A stretch of DNA of 9,845 bases from CAYVBJ01 sp964415185. Lineage in GTDB: Bacteria; Bacteroidota; Rhodothermia; Balneolales; Balneolaceae. Position 1 is the stretch's first letter; each line of letters starts with the position of its first letter. The notes beneath the pieces are model-generated. The model saw nothing but the letters and a program-made list of their open reading frames with translations, searched no databases and was not told the DNA's origin. A program made the position numbers and the translations under genes. Positions 7,427-9,845 of this stretch are shown in pieces. Location of the stretch: the NCBI GenBank assembly GCA_964415185.1, contig CAYPZI010000113.1:1-9845 (forward strand), in the 5' to 3' direction.

Positions 7427-8383
7427 ATGAACACAGTTATTAATAAGTCACTTTTGCTCGGTCTTTTAATAAGCGGGCTGACCCTCTACGGATGTTCAAG
7501 TGACCAGGTTCAGGAAGAACCGGATCCACTTACAATCGAATATTTACGCTCACTTTCAGACGAAGAATTGCGACAGCGTGATAGTGACGGTGACGAATTA
7601 TCCGATTATGATGAAATGTTTGTGCACGAAACAAATCCGTTAAATCCCGACTCTGACGACGACGGATTGACTGACGGGCAAGAAGTGAATAACCACGGAA
7701 CCGATCCGCTGAATACAGACTCTGATGATGACGGGCTCAGTGACGGTGATGAAATTAACGTTTACAATACTGACCCTCTTGATGAAGATTCAGACGGTGA
7801 CGGGCTGTCCGACGGTGATGAAGTTAACATGCATGATACCGATCCTACCGATTCTGACTCGGATGGTGACGGGCTTTCTGATGGTGAGGAAGTAAACACC
7901 TATAATTCCAACCCTCTAAACCCCGATTCTGACGGTGACGGTTTTGCCGACGGACAGGAAGTGGAAATGGGTACGGATTTAATGGATGCCAATGATCCGC
8001 CTTTCATCAAAGCTGATGAGCTTCAAACTATTCATTTTAACTTCGACAAATCTGATATCACCGATGAGGCTGCTTCAAAACTGGCTTCAAATGTTGAGCG
8101 TCTGCTCGATGCACCTGCATTCGGGGTTCGCGTTGATGCCTATACCGACCATGTGGGCGGAGACCAGTACAACCTGAGGCTCAGTCTCAGAAGAGCCAGT
8201 TCTGTTGTTGATTTCTACAAAAGCAACGGAGTCAGCGAAGACAGGATTGATTCCCGTGGTTTGGGTAAAGCACCGGTTCCATGCGTTGAAGCTGAAAAAG
8301 ATGCCGACACACCCGGATGCCGTAAAAACAGAAGAGCTGAAACCCATCCGCTGAATCCTTACCAGTTCACACCACGGAACTAA
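7427..8383 (+). CDS. OmpA-family lipoprotein with six TSP3 calcium-binding repeats
   Basis: Lipid-anchored envelope protein of 318 aa that probably tethers the outer membrane to peptidoglycan. The signal peptide ends in the lipobox LYGC (Cys23). Residues 52-189 contain six thrombospondin type 3-like repeats of exactly 23 residues, each starting DSDxDxLSDG, with the acidic spacing of calcium-binding loops. An OmpA C-terminal domain follows from about 197: IHFNFDKSDIT (202-212), TDHVGGDQYNLRLSLRRA (240-257), GVSEDRIDSRGLGKAPVP and NRRAE (301-305). Asp241 and the Arg of NRRAE fit the pair that binds the meso-diaminopimelate side chain. Cys286 and Cys298 flank the last loop and may form a disulphide, common in this branch of the family. 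The start is supported by AGGAG at 7415-7419, seven bases before the ATG, a stronger Shine-Dalgarno than those of its neighbours. A strong terminator follows, so the gene is probably monocistronic. Confidence 0.95.
   Translation: MNTVINKSLLLGLLISGLTLYGCSSDQVQEEPDPLTIEYLRSLSDEELRQRDSDGDELSDYDEMFVHETNPLNPDSDDDGLTDGQEVNNHGTDPLNTDSDDDGLSDGDEINVYNTDPLDEDSDGDGLSDGDEVNMHDTDPTDSDSDGDGLSDGEEVNTYNSNPLNPDSDGDGFADGQEVEMGTDLMDANDPPFIKADELQTIHFNFDKSDITDEAASKLASNVERLLDAPAFGVRVDAYTDHVGGDQYNLRLSLRRASSVVDFYKSNGVSEDRIDSRGLGKAPVPCVEAEKDADTPGCRKNRRAETHPLNPYQFTPRN
7580..7990 (+). repeat. In-frame tandem array encoding six 69-nt TSP3 units
   Basis: Units start at 7580, 7649, 7718, 7787, 7856 and 7925, a constant 69-base period equal to 23 codons. 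Similarity is highest around the GAYTCNGAYGRYGACGG core; the remainder has diverged at synonymous and some non-synonymous sites. The last unit is shortened before the OmpA domain. The array is protein-coding and should not be read as CRISPR. Confidence 0.9.
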
Positions 8384-8407
8384 GCGGGTTTCTTTTAAAA
8401 TTGTTGC

Positions 8408-8440
8408 AAAAGGCGGGCAAATGTTGTCCGCCTTTTTTTT
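8408..8440 (+). terminator. Intrinsic terminator of the OmpA-like gene
   Basis: AAGGCGGGCAA (8410-8420) pairs with TTGTCCGCCTT (8424-8434) around a 3-base ATG loop, an 11-bp stem with one G-U pair, running into eight T residues. It lies 27 bases after the stop codon. The A residues before the stem could also pair with the T-run, so it may work weakly in reverse. Confidence 0.92.
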
Positions 8441-8632
8441 AGAATCACATCTATATTACGTACTTCGCTGACGGATGTCCGAAGTTGTAGCCCTAAGGTT
8501 TGAATCGCGGATTGGACAGATGACGCGGATTTCACGGATATTTTGTAATGTAATAGCAGGGAACAAATTCAAAAGATTTTGCCCGTAACTGGCCGGTTAT
8601 GATTTTATTTTTTAATTAAAGCCACAGGTAAT
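8441..8632. repeat. Non-coding spacer with short degenerate direct repeats
   Basis: No gene is seen. CGCGGATT occurs twice, at 8506-8513 and 8524-8531 (18-base period), followed by TTCACGGAT, a wording typical of short repeats scattered between genes in many genomes. A 6-bp inverted repeat, ACTTCG (8462-8467) and CGAAGT (8480-8485), precedes it. The last 50 bases are AT-rich and probably include the promoter of the propeller gene, but no convincing -35/-10 pair is visible. Confidence 0.5.
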
Positions 8633-9610
8633 ATGAACTTATCCATCCATATCATTCAAATGATGATTACCACGCTGATTTTCGGAGTTATTGCCGGATG
8701 CACGCCGAATCAGCCGGACTCTCCGCAACCCAAAACGGAGCGCTCCACCTATTCACTTCCTGATTCTGCCCTTGTGCTTGAAAGTAGCCTGGAAACATAT
8801 GATATTGAAACAAAAGAGAGGAAAGTAATCTACAGGGTGAAAGAACATATTGAAGCGCCCAACTGGTCGCCGGACGGAAGCTATTTTCTTTTCAACAGCG
8901 GTGGCAGCCTCTACACGTTGCCTGTGGAGGGAGGAGAACCCCAAAAGCTGGATACCGGTTTTGCCAACAACTGCAATAATGATCACGGTTTTTCGCCCGA
9001 TGGATCAGAAATTGTACTCAGCCACTCTCCGGAAGGAAGGGGATCCCTCATTTATGTTATGCCTGCCGAAGGCGGAACCCCGCGTCAAGTCACTGATAAG
9101 GATCCCTCTTACTGGCATGGGTGGTCTCCCGATGGAGAAACACTCGTATACCCCGGCCTCCGGGATGGCGACTTTGACATCTATGCCATATCTGTAGATG
9201 GCGGTGAAGAGACGCGGCTCACAACCGCACCTGGCCTGGATGACGGTGCAGAGTATACGCCGGAGGGTGAGTGGATCTACTTTAATTCAGTAAGAACCGG
9301 CGTGATGAAGATTTTCCGCATGCGGCCCGATGGCTCCGGTGTTGAACAGATGACGTTTAATGAAGAGTACGGAGACTGGTTTCCGCACCCTTCACCCGAT
9401 GGCAAATGGGTCGTTTTTCTGTCGTATGATGCTTCGGTTGAAGGCCATCCTGCTGATAAGAATGTTGTATTGCGGATGATGCCGCTTGAAGGCGGGGAAC
9501 CGGAAGTAATTATAGAACTCTTCGGCGGACAGGGAACCATTAACGTGCCGTCATGGTCGCCCGGCAGCAAAAAGTTTGCCTTTGTAAGTTACGACTATGT
9601 AAAGCCTTAA
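8633..9610 (+). CDS. TolB-like (PD40) beta-propeller lipoprotein
   Basis: Lipoprotein of 325 aa predicted to fold as a six-bladed TolB-type beta-propeller in the periplasm or on the outer membrane. The signal peptide ends in the lipobox VIAGC (Cys23); the n-region lacks Lys/Arg, which is weak but tolerated. PD40 signatures repeat as SPDG at residues 79-82, 121-124, 165-168 and 254-257, with variant forms TPEG (209-212) and SPGS (309-312). Each is followed by a strand such as YFLFNSG, EIVLSHS or WIYFNSV and a GGE/GGT turn. His118, His162 and His252 stand just ahead of blade motifs and may line the central channel. It is not the Tol-Pal TolB itself: the N-terminal TolB domain is missing and no tol genes are nearby. 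Substrate or partner is unknown. A weak AGG lies 4 bases before the ATG. M10 and M11 are less likely starts because they leave almost no n-region. Confidence 0.9.
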   Translation: MNLSIHIIQMMITTLIFGVIAGCTPNQPDSPQPKTERSTYSLPDSALVLESSLETYDIETKERKVIYRVKEHIEAPNWSPDGSYFLFNSGGSLYTLPVEGGEPQKLDTGFANNCNNDHGFSPDGSEIVLSHSPEGRGSLIYVMPAEGGTPRQVTDKDPSYWHGWSPDGETLVYPGLRDGDFDIYAISVDGGEETRLTTAPGLDDGAEYTPEGEWIYFNSVRTGVMKIFRMRPDGSGVEQMTFNEEYGDWFPHPSPDGKWVVFLSYDASVEGHPADKNVVLRMMPLEGGEPEVIIELFGGQGTINVPSWSPGSKKFAFVSYDYVKP

Positions 9611-9845
9611 GATCAACCTATGACATTTGTAGCCTGTTGGTTAGAATCAAGGATTTAAAGGATGGCACGGATTCGCCGGGAGTCGGACAAGTTTTCACGG
9701 GTTTATTTGGCAACTATATCTGCGGAAATCAGCGGATAACCCGGCGAAAATCTGCGAGAACCTGTGTTTAACATCGATGCCGCTGGTGTTTCACGCGAAG
9801 GACGCCATGAATGCGCGAAGGACGCGGTTTTTTAAGATCAAGCTA
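9611..9845. repeat. Non-coding spacer rich in dispersed-type short repeats
   Basis: No credible gene is seen to the right edge; a 72-codon open frame across it (9553-9771) starts inside the propeller gene out of frame and has no family features. The stretch holds GGATTTAAAGGAT (from about 9650), TCTGCGGAAATCAGCGGAT (about 9719-9737), and two perfect copies of CGCGAAGGACGC at 9794-9805 and 9814-9825, 20 bases apart. Such GCGGA- and GCGAAGG-type words recur between genes in many Bacteroidota and other genomes. No terminator with a clear stem and T-run is seen for the propeller gene. Confidence 0.55.

Noticed and set aside
7580..7990. Regular repeats resembling a CRISPR array
   Set aside because: The repeats are in frame, encode calcium-binding loops and have no unique spacers.
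9553..9771. A 72-codon plus-strand frame across the right-hand spacer
   Set aside because: It starts out of frame inside the propeller gene and runs through repeat sequence without any protein features.

Overview
The window looks like a chromosomal segment from a Gram-negative bacterium of the Bacteroidota / Balneolota / Rhodothermota assemblage. The evidence is: a tRNA promoter with the TAnnTTTG -7 element typical of that group, mostly SD-poor leaders, an OmpA-like lipoprotein carrying thrombospondin type 3 calcium repeats, a large outer-membrane barrel ending in phenylalanine, and a moderate GC content judged by eye. The phylum is an inference; no species can be named.

Positions 1-6827 hold one tightly packed leftward operon of four genes, read from high to low coordinates: a secreted protein with a fibronectin/Ig-like domain (402 aa), a periplasmic FecR-domain protein (286 aa), an outer-membrane beta-barrel protein with N-terminal Ig-like domains (950 aa), and a CHASE2-domain class III adenylate cyclase whose last residues run off the left edge. 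Gene junctions are a 4-nt (or 1-nt) overlap, a 56-nt overlap and a 3-nt gap, so co-expression is very likely. The four proteins would span the outer membrane, periplasm, inner membrane and cytoplasm, which suggests a cell-envelope sensing pathway with cAMP as output. That link is inferred from gene order and protein architecture.

Positions 6828-7426 are the control region: an AT-rich stretch without genes, a leftward tRNA-Ala(GGC) with a good promoter, and the leader of the next gene.

Positions 7427-8440 hold a rightward OmpA-like lipoprotein with six 23-residue calcium-binding repeats, followed by a strong intrinsic terminator. Positions 8633-9610 hold a rightward TolB-like (PD40) beta-propeller lipoprotein. 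The spaces before and after this last gene (8441-8632, 9611-9845) are non-coding and contain short degenerate direct repeats of the kind dispersed between genes in many bacterial genomes.

The strongest candidate for something new is the four-gene operon: a class IIIb-type cyclase (Thr at the usual substrate-defining Asp position) coupled to a FecR protein without a sigma factor and an outer-membrane barrel without a visible TonB plug.
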